In this document: one piece after another, positions 48,496 to 60,861 of the stretch
How the letters are laid out: each line of letters begins with the position of its first letter
Position numbering within the stretch: position 1 is the first letter of the stretch
NCBI GenBank assembly: GCA_934277615.1
Contig: CAKQUV010000005.1
Location: forward strand, 37,140 to 101,139
DNA: 64,000 nucleotides
Direction of reading: 5' to 3'
From: an uncultured Clostridia bacterium
Lineage (GTDB): Bacteria; Bacillota; Clostridia; Christensenellales; CAG-917
The notes under the pieces: generated by a model
Told to the model about the DNA's origin: nothing
The model's database searches: none
What the model saw: the letters and a program-made list of their open reading frames with translations, nothing else
Program-made: the position numbers and the translations under genes

Positions 48496-49160
48496 TGCCA
48501 ATACGACTTGACCAAAGATTGACCACCATTGCCAATCTCGTCGATTACGGAAAAGTGGCGGACGTGGGGTGCGACCACGGCAAGCTCGGCTACTATCTCG
48601 TAAGCACGGACAGGGCAAGCGCAGTCATTGCGACGGATATAAGCGCGCCTTCGCTTGCAAAAGCGGAGGAACTTGCCAAAGAAAACGGCGTTTCCGACGT
48701 TATGAGCGCAAGACTCGGCGACGGACTTGTGTGTGTGGAAAGCGAAGAGGTTGACACCGTGATAATTGCAGGTCTGGGCGGCGACGTGATAGCAAATATA
48801 TTGTCGCGCGCACGCGAGGACGGCAAGACTTTCGAACATTTTTTGCTCTCTCCAAACACTCATCCCGAAAAGGTGAGAAGAGAGATTGTCGCCTCTTGCC
48901 ATACGATAATCTATGATGATTTGCTTGAAGTCGCAGGCAAGGTCTACACGATTATCAAGACGAAAAAAGGCGAGAGCAGTCTTGATCTTGAGCAAATCAA
49001 GTACGGTGCGTTTTTCAAGACCAATCCAAATTTTGCGACGTTTGCAAAAAAGGATATCCAGAGCCTTGAAAACATCTACCGCAACAATCCTTCCGCAAAC
49101 GAACTCAAAGATAAGATAGCCGCTTTGAAAGACGCGCTTTCAAAAACAATCAACGCATGA
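48495..49160 (+). CDS. trmK: tRNA (adenine22-N1)-methyltransferase
   Basis: A 221-residue SAM-dependent methyltransferase. VADVGCDHGKLGYYLV is the SAM-binding motif I; IAGLGGDVIANIL and FLLSPNTHPEKVRREI are characteristic of TrmK, which methylates A22 of bacterial tRNAs. It overlaps the rpoD stop by one base (TGATG) and precedes the Nif3-like gene, the usual Firmicutes order. Confidence 0.92.
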   Translation: MPIRLDQRLTTIANLVDYGKVADVGCDHGKLGYYLVSTDRASAVIATDISAPSLAKAEELAKENGVSDVMSARLGDGLVCVESEEVDTVIIAGLGGDVIANILSRAREDGKTFEHFLLSPNTHPEKVRREIVASCHTIIYDDLLEVAGKVYTIIKTKKGESSLDLEQIKYGAFFKTNPNFATFAKKDIQSLENIYRNNPSANELKDKIAALKDALSKTINA

Positions 49161-49209
49161 TACATACAAAAACGGCGTATAAAACCGCTTTTTGAAAAAT
49201 AGGAAAGAT

Positions 49210-49977
49210 ATGAAAAACAGACAAATCACCGACGCGATAGAGCAGTTTGCACCCAAAACGCTTGCGGAGCCGTGGGATAATCCCGGGCTTATGATAGGCT
49301 CGCTGTCCGATGAATGCACTGGCGTTATCGTTGCGCTTGACCTTACCAAAGACGTAGTAAAGCAAGCGGTGGAGAACGGTTGCAACCTCATTGTAACGCA
49401 TCACCCGTTTTTCTTTACGGCGATAAAGCATATTGATACGGACGAGTCAAAAGGCGAGATTATAAGAGAAGCGCTAAAAAACGACATTACCGTATATAGC
49501 GCTCACACCAATCTCGACGAATGCGAAGGCGGGCTTTGCATAACTCTTGCCGGACTTCTCGGCGGACAAAACATTGTTGCAGACGGCGTCGGAGCGCTGT
49601 GCGACGTTGATGAAATGCCGCTCAAAGATTTTGCAAAACACGTTGCAAACACCTTAAAAGACAATTCCGTCAAATACACGGGCGACGACAATAAGGTCAT
49701 TCGCAAGATGCTTTGCATATGCGGAGGCGGCGCAGGCGACAGCGCGTACGACCACGCAAAAGACGTTGCGGACGTATTCGTTACGGGCGACTTCAAACAT
49801 CACCTTTACGTGGCGTCCGAAAACGACGATTTCCCGATTGTGGAGTTTTCGCATTATCACAGCGAGATTATCGTTGAAAACTTATTTGAAAAAATCCTCG
49901 CTCCTCTCGGAGTGAAAATCATAAAAGCAAAACAGAACTGTCCTTTCAAGACAGTCGGAGGATACAATGAATATTGA
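49210..49977 (+). CDS. Nif3-like dinuclear metal-centre protein
   Basis: A 255-residue member of the Nif3/YqfO family. EPWDNPGLMIG, LIVTHHPFFF (two His metal ligands), YSAHTNLDECEGG, and the C-terminal VEFSHYHSEIIVENLF contain the expected metal ligands. These hexameric proteins bind two metals and have been annotated as GTP cyclohydrolase type 2-like; the cellular role is not settled. The large YqfO insert domain is absent (short form). Start at 49210 after AGGAAAG; it overlaps the next gene by 11 bases. Confidence 0.9.
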   Translation: MKNRQITDAIEQFAPKTLAEPWDNPGLMIGSLSDECTGVIVALDLTKDVVKQAVENGCNLIVTHHPFFFTAIKHIDTDESKGEIIREALKNDITVYSAHTNLDECEGGLCITLAGLLGGQNIVADGVGALCDVDEMPLKDFAKHVANTLKDNSVKYTGDDNKVIRKMLCICGGGAGDSAYDHAKDVADVFVTGDFKHHLYVASENDDFPIVEFSHYHSEIIVENLFEKILAPLGVKIIKAKQNCPFKTVGGYNEY

Positions 49978-50683
49978 CAAAATACTCGAATATCAAAAAA
50001 TCGACCAAGAACTCATTTCGCTTGAAAACGAAGTGCTCAAAAGCAGTGAAAGACAAAATCTCGCAATGGCGAAATCTCGTCTTGACGGCGCAACCGAAAC
50101 TATAGGAAAACTCAAAAACGACGCCGCCGAACTTCTTGCCGGTTACACCTCTATGAAAGAAAAAATCGACGCTCTCAAAGCCGAACTCGATGAGTTTGAC
50201 GGCATTTTGGAGGACGTTCAAGACGCAACCGAGGCAGACCACTATCTCAAAATGGTGGCAAGCATTGCGGAAAAAATCAATGCGCTCGAAAAGGACGCAA
50301 ACGCCACTTCCGCCAAAATCGACCAAGTCAACGACAACTACAGAAAGACTTGGGATATCGGCGTAAAGGCAAGCGACGTATATAAGGCGGCAAAGGCAGA
50401 GTACGACGCGTTTATGAAGAATCTGCAACCGCAGGTTGTGCAAATCAAGTCGCAACTTGCCGCACTCAAAGGCGAAATCCCCGAAAAAATCATGAACGCA
50501 TACGTATCGTTGCGCACGGCAAAGAAGATGCCTGCGTTTGTGCCGTATGACAGCGAGCACGAGATTTGCGGTCGTTGCAGAATGGAAGTGGACAACAACA
50601 CCAAGTCCAAGCTTCGCAACGTCGGCGATGTGGCGGAATGCCCCAACTGCCGTCGTATCCTTTACGTGGCGGAACAAAAATAA
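49967..50683 (+). CDS. Coiled-coil protein with C4 zinc ribbon (DUF164)
   Basis: A 238-residue protein: a long coiled coil (residues 1-170, heptad-rich Lys/Glu/Ala/Leu) and a C-terminal zinc ribbon CGRCRMEV...CPNCRRILY. This DUF164 architecture usually follows nif3-like genes, as here (11-base overlap). A role in nucleic-acid or membrane-associated processes has been suggested for the family; function remains unclear. It ends the dnaG-rpoD cluster. Confidence 0.9.
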   Translation: MNIDKILEYQKIDQELISLENEVLKSSERQNLAMAKSRLDGATETIGKLKNDAAELLAGYTSMKEKIDALKAELDEFDGILEDVQDATEADHYLKMVASIAEKINALEKDANATSAKIDQVNDNYRKTWDIGVKASDVYKAAKAEYDAFMKNLQPQVVQIKSQLAALKGEIPEKIMNAYVSLRTAKKMPAFVPYDSEHEICGRCRMEVDNNTKSKLRNVGDVAECPNCRRILYVAEQK

Positions 50684-50705
50684 CGAGGCTTTTCACAAAA
50701 GGTAG

Positions 50706-53735
<3,030 letters not shown>

Positions 53736-53774
53736 CGGATATTCTAATCGGCTAAAAATTTAAATTTGTGAAAA

Positions 53775-53802
53775 AAATCCTCGGTATTGCCCGAGGATTT
53801 TT
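53775..53802 (+). terminator. Terminator of lacZ
   Basis: aaatcctcgg / ccgaggattt stem followed by TT; good GC core, short T-run. Confidence 0.8.
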
Positions 53803-53817
53803 GCATATTGACATTTT

Positions 53818-53846
53818 GTATTTTCCATAATAAAATGAATATAGAG
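53818..53846 (+). promoter_or_regulatory. Promoter of the second lipoprotein/peptidase pair
   Basis: TTGACA, 17 bp, TAAAAT. A 10-bp inverted repeat (gtatgcgttt, 53863-53872, with aaacgcatac, 53882-53891) lies in the leader just before the ribosome site. Confidence 0.8.
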
Positions 53847-53908
53847 GATTGAGTATGCGTTTTTTTGTATTTTGTTAACACAAACGCATACTTGTTATTG
53901 GAGGGAAC

Positions 53909-54496
53909 ATGAAAAAGAAAATAGTTTTATTGTTTATTTCTGTTTTGTTGTTATCTTCGGTAGTATTGTTTACTTTTACTGCTTGCGGACATCGTGATAT
54001 ATGCTCGTACAAAGAGGGTACTTATCGTTTTGATAAAGACAATTATATACCGTATGGCACAGATGATACGCCTGAAAGTTTTGATGAAATTCCCGATAAG
54101 TATTTATTGCTGCATGAGAATTATAATTTGCACGTGGAAGATGTTGCTCTTACTTTTACAAAAATCGGTCTTGTCGAATATAATAGGGCTGACGGCAAAA
54201 ATGTTGTTAAAAATAGCAAAGATTTGAAGAAATATCATGTTGACCTATATATTAAGTTTGCAGAAGAAGAATCAGGACGTGTTTACGACTTTGTTTTTGA
54301 TGGTTCAACATTCTTTCAGCATTGTTTAATGACGAACCTTAAAAATGAAAATTTAGGTTTAGATACTGAATTTAAGTTTACTATCGAATTAGTTAGTGAT
54401 GATTCTAACAATGCGAGAATTAGATTCTTATGGTTTGTTGATGCTCCGAATAATTCCGATTCAAAATGCATCTGTTTACCATTGAGAATAGAGTAA
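53909..54496 (+). CDS. Hypothetical lipoprotein, first gene of the second cassette
   Basis: A 195-residue lipoprotein (MKKKIVLLFISVLLLSSVVLFTFTAC, lipobox FTAC). The mature part starts GHRDICSYKEGTYRF and is predicted beta-rich. It is a paralogue of the 530-1024 protein: KEGTYRF corresponds to KEGTFVY, and VEYNRADGKNVVKNSKDLKKYHVDLYI to EEFNQANGVNVVKDVSPKK...YYSVELWY. It uses more AT-rich codons than lacZ next door, which fits recent acquisition or weak expression. Function unknown. Confidence 0.75.
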   Translation: MKKKIVLLFISVLLLSSVVLFTFTACGHRDICSYKEGTYRFDKDNYIPYGTDDTPESFDEIPDKYLLLHENYNLHVEDVALTFTKIGLVEYNRADGKNVVKNSKDLKKYHVDLYIKFAEEESGRVYDFVFDGSTFFQHCLMTNLKNENLGLDTEFKFTIELVSDDSNNARIRFLWFVDAPNNSDSKCICLPLRIE

Positions 54497-54525
54497 CCAA
54501 GTAACAAAAGAAGGGGGTATCAAAT

Positions 54526-56070
54526 ATGAAACGAAAAATAGTTTCAAGCATAACAGCTCTGTATTTCGCAATATGCTGTTGTTTTACTGTTTGTGTTGTT
54601 TACAATGCAGTCAGCTGTGCCAATAATACTGAACTAAATGATGCATACGGTTATGAAAGATTTAGTGTTAATGCACCGGATATGTCCAGCGATGAACTGG
54701 ATGAATATTATGAAAAAAACGGTATTTCGCCACAAATGCCAGATGGAGTGGAAAGCGGATTAAACAATAGAGTTGCGGTAACAGATTATTTATCTAGACG
54801 TTTTCCGGATTACCAATGGCAAGCACCTGATACTGAAGATTATAATGAATTATCTGACAGATATGGAAATAATCCGCGAAATACTTATGAAGCAGAAACT
54901 TGGTTGGATGATGCTAAGAAAGATTCAAATCTGCCAAGCACAAAGGAATATGTCGGTTGTGGAGCTATTGCAATGATGGAGGCTTTTAATTATTTGTCCG
55001 AAACGCTGGATTATATGGCGTTGCGCAAATATCCGATAAATAATGTTTCGTCTAAAAATGTTAATAACAACAGATATGAAATAGCAAAAGATGTGATAAC
55101 CGAAACTCCGAGTACCGGATGGTGGGGAGACGGTACATCTATTATGCCCAATAGTTTTCTCATCGGAGCTAGAAACGTGCTTCAAAAGCATGATTTATTT
55201 AATACAAGCGGAGATTACTCTGCAATTGATGTATATGGCGACACGATTTCAAGAAATGAGACTAAAAATCAAAAAATAGAGACCGTAAAAGCAGCAATAG
55301 ATAGAGGCACGCAAGTAATATGGTGGACGGGTGTGGATTTTGGTGATTATAGCAACCATTATATGAATATTATAGGTTATGCTGAGTGGACTGGACTCGA
55401 TTCAAATGGGAATCAAACAACGCATACATTTCTTTTAGTTAATTGCAATTGGCAAGGTAGAGGTTCTGAATTTATTGATACGGATTTCTTTTCCGCGCCT
55501 ACTATGGGCTTTATCTTTATTGAGCCTAAAATTGGAAACGTTAGGATTGCGCAAAAGTATTTGAATGTTCCCGAACAATACAACAATTCTGCAGTTGAAA
55601 ATAGTTTTATTTATCAAAATGGCAGTGATTTACACACGGAAAGATTGCGTATGGCTTACATTAAACATTATACAGCCAACAATTCTGTCTGTGATGGAAA
55701 ATATCTTGCACTTTCGCCGAATAAAACAGGCGCGGGAGTTGCTTATTTTTTAGCCGGTTCGCCTGCACGTATAAAGAAAATACATATTGATGTCAGTTGG
55801 TGGAGAGTTCAAGATAGATATACCTCTAGTGATGGAGAATTGAAATTGCAAGTTATGAATCCGGATAATGGAGAATGGATAACGGTGTTCGATTTTTTGA
55901 ATTCCGGCATTATACCTATATCTGTGGATTTGAACAATCCTACGAAACTCCAAATTGGAGTTGGCAACGGAAGCATGTTTTTCCGTATAATTGCGACATA
56001 CAACAATCCGACTTCAACCCGCAATAGCGGTCGCTTTATTATCCATGGAATAAACGTGCTTTGCGATTGA
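54526..56070 (+). CDS. Secreted C39/papain-like cysteine-peptidase-like protein (paralogue)
   Basis: A 514-residue exported protein with an N-terminal hydrophobic helix rich in Cys (about 5-30). The peptidase-like core has EYVGCGAIAMMEAFNYLSE around Cys145 and SNHYMNIIGYAEW around His278; LLVNCNWQGRG follows where a third catalytic Asn is often found. The C-terminal beta domain (LRMAYIKHYT..., KYLALSPNK, RIKKIHIDVSWW, ENSGRFIIHGINV-type ending) aligns with that of 1021-2619. It follows its lipoprotein by 29 bases and has GGGGG-type ribosome site aagaaggggg. Codons are AT-rich like those of its partner. Confidence 0.65.
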   Translation: MKRKIVSSITALYFAICCCFTVCVVYNAVSCANNTELNDAYGYERFSVNAPDMSSDELDEYYEKNGISPQMPDGVESGLNNRVAVTDYLSRRFPDYQWQAPDTEDYNELSDRYGNNPRNTYEAETWLDDAKKDSNLPSTKEYVGCGAIAMMEAFNYLSETLDYMALRKYPINNVSSKNVNNNRYEIAKDVITETPSTGWWGDGTSIMPNSFLIGARNVLQKHDLFNTSGDYSAIDVYGDTISRNETKNQKIETVKAAIDRGTQVIWWTGVDFGDYSNHYMNIIGYAEWTGLDSNGNQTTHTFLLVNCNWQGRGSEFIDTDFFSAPTMGFIFIEPKIGNVRIAQKYLNVPEQYNNSAVENSFIYQNGSDLHTERLRMAYIKHYTANNSVCDGKYLALSPNKTGAGVAYFLAGSPARIKKIHIDVSWWRVQDRYTSSDGELKLQVMNPDNGEWITVFDFLNSGIIPISVDLNNPTKLQIGVGNGSMFFRIIATYNNPTSTRNSGRFIIHGINVLCD

Positions 56071-56441
56071 TTTTCTTTGCAAGATTTAGTTTGAGAATAG
56101 TATAAAATTACCCCCTCACCGGAACTGCTCGATGGGGGGCTTATTGACGGCATATATTTGCCTTATAACATGACTATATTTTATCGAATTGTAAGAGCGG
56201 ATTTCGATATGAAAGTTCTTGATTAAGTTGTGGCGTTTTTGCATATGGTACGGGCGATTTTTGCGGGCGCAAGGCTTTTTCATAGAAGATATGATTGCAA
56301 AAATATGCTACATATTTATTGACGAAGCGTGTATAAATAAATTGACTTTATCAAAAAGCGATATTATAATATTCACACCACGAAAGTGGAAAATAATATT
56401 GCGCGTACAGCATTAAGTAGGGCTGATTGCGCGGAGGTAAT
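56071..56441 (+). other. Intergenic region before thrS
   Basis: No gene seen. It has a loose ccccctc...gatgggggg hairpin (about 56112-56138), and the thrS promoter TTGACT, 17 bp, TATAAT (56342-56370), followed by a ccacgaaagtgg hairpin. No T-box motif was found, which is unusual for a Firmicutes thrS. Confidence 0.6.
56342..56370 (+). promoter_or_regulatory. Promoter of thrS
   Basis: TTGACT, 17 bp, TATAAT. Confidence 0.85.
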
Positions 56442-58379
56442 ATGCAACTTACACTAAAAGACGGAAGCAAAATGTCATTTGACGGCGCTATGAGCGCGCT
56501 CGACGTGACAAAGCAAATCAGCGAGGGACTCGCAAGAGCGGCAATCGTATGCAAGATTGACGGGCAACTCGCTTCTATGGACACCATCGTTGACAAGGAC
56601 TGCAATTTCGAGGTGTTTACGTTTGCCGATGACGAGGGAAAGCGCGTGTATCGTCATACTTGCGCTCACATTTTGGCACAAGCAGTCAAGAACATTTATC
56701 CGACGGTTCAGTTGGCAATTGGACCTGCAATCGACAACGGATTCTATTATGATTTTGATTTCAAGACGCCTATCACGCAAGCAGATTTTGAAAAAATCGA
56801 AGCGGAAATGAAGAGCATCATCAAGGCAAATCTTCCCATCACGCGCATCGTTTGCTCTCGCAGCGAGGCAGAGAAGATGATCACCAAGATGAAACAAACC
56901 TACAAGGCGGAACTTCTTGCGGATATCCCGGAAGGCGAAGAGATTTCCTTCTATCAACAAGGCGATTTCATCGATCTTTGCAGCGGTCCGCATCTCACTT
57001 CGACGGGCAAAATCAAGGCGTTCAAACTCACGTCGCTCACCGGTGCATACTGGAGAGGCAACGAGAAGAACAAGATGCTCACACGTATATACGGCACTTG
57101 CTTTGACAAAAAGGCTGATCTTGACGAATATATCCAAAAACTCGAAGAGGCAAAATCTCGCGACCATAACAAAGTCGGCAGAGAGCTCGGCTTGTTCATG
57201 ACTGACGAAAACATCGGTCAAGGACTTCCGCTCATTATGCCCAAGGGCGCGCGCATTATCCAAATCATGCAACGTTTCGTCGAGGACGAGGAACAAAAGA
57301 GGGGATATCTCCTCACCAAAACCCCGATTATGACAAAGAACAACCTCTTCATCACGTCGGGACACTGGGATCACTACAAAGACAAGATGTTCTACATCGG
57401 CGACGAGGACGTGGACGACGAGATTTTGTGCTTGCGTCCTATGACTTGCCCCTTCCAATTCACAATCTACAAGAACGGACTCAAGAGCTATCGCGATTTG
57501 CCCGTCAGATATGCGGAAACCGCAATCGAATTCCGTAAAGAGGCGAGCGGCGAAATGCACGGACTCACCAGAATCCGTCAATTCACGCTTTCCGACGGTC
57601 ACATTGTTTGCACGCCCGACCAACTCGAGCAAGAGTTCCAAGGCGCAGTCGATCTCATAAAATACCTCATCGGCATTCTCGGTTTGCAAGACGACGTAAG
57701 CTATCGTTTCTCTCGTTGGGATCCGAAGGACGCTGATAAGTACGTCGGCACGGCAGAGGATTGGGATAAGGTCGAAAGCACCATGCAACAAATCCTCAAC
57801 GATTTGCACATCGATTACACCGAGGCATGGGGCGAAGCGGCATTCTACGGTCCGAAACTCGACGTCCAAGGCAAGAACGTGCACGGCAAAGAAGATACTT
57901 TGTTTACAGTCCAAATCGACTTCTCGCTTGCAACGCGTTTCGATATGATCTACATTGACGAGAACGGTGAAAAAGCACGTCCGCTCATCATTCACAGATC
58001 CTCAATCGGTTGCTACGAGCGTACTCTTGCTATGCTTATCGAAAAGTACAACGGCGCATTCCCGATGTGGCTTGCTCCCGAGCAAGTGCGTGTTCTCTCG
58101 CTCACAGACCGTACAATCGACAAGGTCAAGGAAGTCCGCAATAGGCTCTTCGACCTCGGCTTGCGTGCAGAGGCTGACGTGCGCAGCGAGAAACTCGGCA
58201 AGAAGATTCGTGAGGCTCAACTCGATAAAGTGCCTTACGTTATCGTCATCGGCGACAAAGAGGCAGAGCAAAATCTCATCTCCGTCCGCCATCGCACAGA
58301 GGGCGACCTTGGCACTATGACGGTGGAGGAGTTTGTGGCGAAGGCTCTTCTTGAAGTCTCAACCAAAGAAATCAAGTAA
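56442..58379 (+). CDS. thrS: Threonyl-tRNA synthetase
   Basis: A 645-residue class II synthetase. TGS domain (1-62), editing domain with RHTCAHILAQAV (HxxxH) and YYDF, catalytic core with GHWDHYKDKMF, LRPMTCPFQF (zinc Cys), EFRKEASGEMHGLTRIRQFT, motif 3 HRSSIGCYERTLAMLIEK, and an anticodon-binding domain from about 540 (QVRVLSLTDR...). All catalytic parts are present and length is normal. Start at 56442 after GCGGAGG. A palindromic element begins at the first base after the stop. Confidence 0.97.
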   Translation: MQLTLKDGSKMSFDGAMSALDVTKQISEGLARAAIVCKIDGQLASMDTIVDKDCNFEVFTFADDEGKRVYRHTCAHILAQAVKNIYPTVQLAIGPAIDNGFYYDFDFKTPITQADFEKIEAEMKSIIKANLPITRIVCSRSEAEKMITKMKQTYKAELLADIPEGEEISFYQQGDFIDLCSGPHLTSTGKIKAFKLTSLTGAYWRGNEKNKMLTRIYGTCFDKKADLDEYIQKLEEAKSRDHNKVGRELGLFMTDENIGQGLPLIMPKGARIIQIMQRFVEDEEQKRGYLLTKTPIMTKNNLFITSGHWDHYKDKMFYIGDEDVDDEILCLRPMTCPFQFTIYKNGLKSYRDLPVRYAETAIEFRKEASGEMHGLTRIRQFTLSDGHIVCTPDQLEQEFQGAVDLIKYLIGILGLQDDVSYRFSRWDPKDADKYVGTAEDWDKVESTMQQILNDLHIDYTEAWGEAAFYGPKLDVQGKNVHGKEDTLFTVQIDFSLATRFDMIYIDENGEKARPLIIHRSSIGCYERTLAMLIEKYNGAFPMWLAPEQVRVLSLTDRTIDKVKEVRNRLFDLGLRAEADVRSEKLGKKIREAQLDKVPYVIVIGDKEAEQNLISVRHRTEGDLGTMTVEEFVAKALLEVSTKEIK

Positions 58380-58501
58380 GACCGCACTAAATCGCGCCTA
58401 ACTTTGTCAGCACCCCAAGCACGCCAATTCACGTACGCATTAGTACGTTAGGATTGTCGCTCTTGGGGTGCTTTCGCGTTATGCATCGATTTATCGCGGT
58501 C
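58380..58501 (+). repeat. Conserved-loop palindromic element, copy after thrS
   Basis: A 122-base hairpin-like element: outer arms gaccgc...gcggtc; conserved strand cgcctaactttgtcagc; helix caccccaag/cttggggtg; terminal hairpin acgtacgc-atta-gtacgt; conserved strand gctttcgcgttatgcat. The second copy follows iscU (63454-63567) with the same loops but a different paired helix. Confidence 0.85.
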
Positions 58502-58615
58502 TTACTATGATTTCTGTACATATATCACAGTTTTATATTTATCTCTATCATAATAACTCAATATTAAGAAAAAATGGAATATTCCATAAATAAATATACA
58601 AAATCGCAAAAACGT

Positions 58616-58644
58616 TTGACATAAGTTTTTGTTTTTGTTAATAT
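58616..58644 (+). promoter_or_regulatory. Promoter of infC-rpmI-rplT
   Basis: TTGACA, 17 bp, TAATAT; an overlapping TATAAT (58642-58647) would need a 20-bp spacer. Confidence 0.7.
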
Positions 58645-58649
58645 AATCA

Positions 58650-58800
58650 AGCAAAGCAAAGGACAGCCTTTCACCATTAGCGTTCAGCAAGATGGTCATC
58701 ACACAAAAATCACTTGTCTATGATAAGGTATTCGTGAGTGTTGAGGCAGTTCTGCTTCGACACTTATTTTTATGTCGAAAAAACCCATAGCGGTGTATAT
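58650..58800 (+). promoter_or_regulatory. infC leader with attenuator-like hairpin
   Basis: A 150-base leader with a hairpin (agtgt-t-ga-g-gcag / ctgc-t-tc-g-acact, 58737-58764) followed by tatttttat. Such leaders in Firmicutes sense ribosomal protein L20 and terminate early; the L20-binding fold itself was not verified. Confidence 0.55.
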
Positions 58801-58812
58801 AGGAGTAGCAAT

Positions 58813-59328
58813 TTGAAAGAACTGCAAATCAACGAACAAATTAGGGATAGAGAAATTCGTCTTATCGGTGATGACGGACAACAATACGGCGTCATTTCCA
58901 TGAGAGAGGCTCGCGCCATTGCCGAAGAAAAAGGGCTTGACGTATGCAAGGTTTCACCGCCTTCCGTTCAACCTCCCACTTGCAAATTGATGGACTACGG
59001 CAAATATCGCTACGAGCAACAAAAACGCGAGAAAGAAGCCAAGAAAAACCAAAAGGTTATGGAAATCAAAGAGATTCGTCTTTCCGCGACAATCGACATC
59101 GGCGACACGACAAGACTTGCAGCGCAAACGGCGAAATTCCTCTCCGAAGGCAACAAAGTCAAAGCGTCCATCCGTCTTAAAGGTCGTCAACAAGCGCACC
59201 CCGAGATTGCCGTCAAGATCGTTGAAGATTACATCGCAATGGTCGGCGCAGACCTCGTTGTCGAAAAGAAACCCGTGCAAGAAGGTCGTATGATTTACAC
59301 CATTCTCGCACCCGCGCAAAAGAAATAA
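58813..59328 (+). CDS. infC: Translation initiation factor IF-3
   Basis: A 171-residue factor that keeps ribosomal subunits apart and checks the start codon. [39 protein letters not shown] and [17 protein letters not shown] match IF-3 domains. The frame opens upstream, but AGGAG at 58801-58805 with 7-base spacing points to TTG at 58813 (N-terminus [12 protein letters not shown]); a non-ATG start is a known feature of infC. First gene of the usual infC-rpmI-rplT order. Confidence 0.95.
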   Translation: MKELQINEQIRDREIRLIGDDGQQYGVISMREARAIAEEKGLDVCKVSPPSVQPPTCKLMDYGKYRYEQQKREKEAKKNQKVMEIKEIRLSATIDIGDTTRLAAQTAKFLSEGNKVKASIRLKGRQQAHPEIAVKIVEDYIAMVGADLVVEKKPVQEGRMIYTILAPAQKK

Positions 59329-59375
59329 CATTATTTAGCCCTCGGGCAAAGCAAAATAATAGAGGAGGCACACCT

Positions 59376-59573
59376 ATGCCAAAACAAAAAACACATAGTG
59401 GAGCAAAGAAGCGTTTTCGCGTAACAGCAAACGGTTACTACAAGAGAGGCCATTCTGCACACAGCCACCTTCTTACCAAGAAGACAACCAAGAGAAAGAG
59501 AGATCTTCGTTCTATCGAGTACGTTGACGAGACAAGATCCGGCGAACTCAAAAAGTTGTTGCCATACAAATAA
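59376..59573 (+). CDS. rpmI: Ribosomal protein L35
   Basis: A 65-residue large-subunit protein: [45 protein letters not shown] is diagnostic. Very basic, no membrane segment. AGAGGAGG precedes the ATG. Between infC and rplT. Confidence 0.98.
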   Translation: MPKQKTHSGAKKRFRVTANGYYKRGHSAHSHLLTKKTTKRKRDLRSIEYVDETRSGELKKLLPYK

Positions 59574-59585
59574 GGAGAATGAACC

Positions 59586-59939
59586 ATGAGAATTAAAAGA
59601 GCGGTTAACGCAGTTAAAAAGCGTAGAAAAATAATGAAACAAGCAAAGGGTTACTATGCAGGTAAGCATGCCCTTTATCGTGTTGCAAAGCAACAACTTC
59701 TCAAGAGCGGTGTATACGCATACGTCGGAAGAAAGCAAAAGAAACGTGATTTCCGTTCACTTTGGATCACACGTATCAACGCTGCTGCACGTATCAACGG
59801 TATGAGCTATTCCACTCTTATGCACGGACTCAAAGTTGCAGGTATCGACCTCAATAGAAAGGTTTTGAGTGAAATCGCAATCAGCGATCCTCAATCCTTT
59901 GCGGCACTCTGCGACAGCGCAAAGAAAGCACTTGCATAA
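59586..59939 (+). CDS. rplT: Ribosomal protein L20
   Basis: A 117-residue large-subunit assembly protein: [71 protein letters not shown]. In Firmicutes L20 also represses this operon through the leader. AGGAG precedes the start. A 13-bp hairpin (caatgttgcgcat, 59952-59964, with 59971-59983) follows, without a T-run. Confidence 0.98.
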   Translation: MRIKRAVNAVKKRRKIMKQAKGYYAGKHALYRVAKQQLLKSGVYAYVGRKQKKRDFRSLWITRINAAARINGMSYSTLMHGLKVAGIDLNRKVLSEIAISDPQSFAALCDSAKKALA

Positions 59940-60063
59940 TCGGTTTTTACACAATGTTGCGCATAGATTTATGCGCAACATTGATTGTACAGACCGCTTT
60001 TTCATATTTTGAAACCGTGCCATGACGGCACCGTGAAAAATATCAATCGAGGCGGTTAGAATA

Positions 60064-60849
60064 TTGCAAATCATCACTTCCACCAAAAATCAGTATGTGA
60101 AAGAGGCTCGCTCTCTTTCGCAAAAGAAGTTCCGTGCTCAGACGGGACTGTTTTTGGTTGAAGGCATCAATCTCATCAAGGATATGCCGTCGTCCGTAAA
60201 AGTTAAATACGTGCTCGCTACGCCGTCGAGAGAGGGCGAAGTGGAAGCAATATTTTTCTCGGACGAAAAGGAGTATCAACAAAAAGCAATGCAAAGCGTT
60301 GCTTTTACGCGCGCGCAAGTGTATTATGTGAGTGATGAGGTTATGGCGTACGTTGCGGACACTGTTTCGCCGTACGGTATTTGCGCCGTTTGCGAGATGC
60401 CCAAAAGCGAGTTTCGCATGCCCACGGGCAACGCGCTCTTGCTTGACGGAGTAAGCGATCCCGGCAATCTCGGCACTATATTCAGGACGGCAGCCGCTTG
60501 TGATTTTTGCGATATTTATTTGCTCGACACTGCGGATATTTATTCGCCAAAAGTTGTCAGAGCAACGCTCGGAGGACTTTTCAAGGTGCGTGCCACAGAG
60601 GTAACGCTCGACGAGGCGATTTGCCTTATGAGATGCACAAACAGCGCGATTTTGGATATGAACGGCACCGATATTTTGACGAATAAGGCGGTTTCGCCCG
60701 TGTTGTTCGTCGCAGGCAACGAGGCGCACGGCGTGAGAGCAGAACTCCGCAGTGAGGCGAAAACGTCGTACTCTTTGCCGATGAAAAACGACATCGAATC
60801 TTTGAACGTAGCGGTTGCGACAGCCGTTGCGATGTATCAAACAATATAG
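60064..60849 (+). CDS. SpoU/TrmH-family RNA 2'-O-ribose methyltransferase
   Basis: A 261-residue methyltransferase of the SPOUT class. An N-terminal substrate-binding domain (TSTKNQYVKEARSLSQKKFRAQTGLFLVEGINLI) is followed by LLLDGVSDPGNLGTIFRTAAACDF (motif 1), FVAGNEAHGVRAEL (motif 2) and LPMKNDIESLNVAVATAVAMYQ (motif 3, SAM knot). It methylates rRNA or tRNA ribose; the target is uncertain. The start is TTG at 60064, supported by GAGGCGG seven bases upstream. Confidence 0.92.
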   Translation: MQIITSTKNQYVKEARSLSQKKFRAQTGLFLVEGINLIKDMPSSVKVKYVLATPSREGEVEAIFFSDEKEYQQKAMQSVAFTRAQVYYVSDEVMAYVADTVSPYGICAVCEMPKSEFRMPTGNALLLDGVSDPGNLGTIFRTAAACDFCDIYLLDTADIYSPKVVRATLGGLFKVRATEVTLDEAICLMRCTNSAILDMNGTDILTNKAVSPVLFVAGNEAHGVRAELRSEAKTSYSLPMKNDIESLNVAVATAVAMYQTI

Positions 60850-60861
60850 GAGAAAACATGT

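Noticed and set aside
48569..48754. Short alternative frames in the trmK region as separate small genes.
   Set aside because: They are frame shadows of trmK with no ribosome site.
53909..56070. Bacteriocin operon with a C39-containing ABC exporter.
   Set aside because: The peptidase-like proteins have no ABC or exporter domain and no double-glycine precursor was seen nearby.
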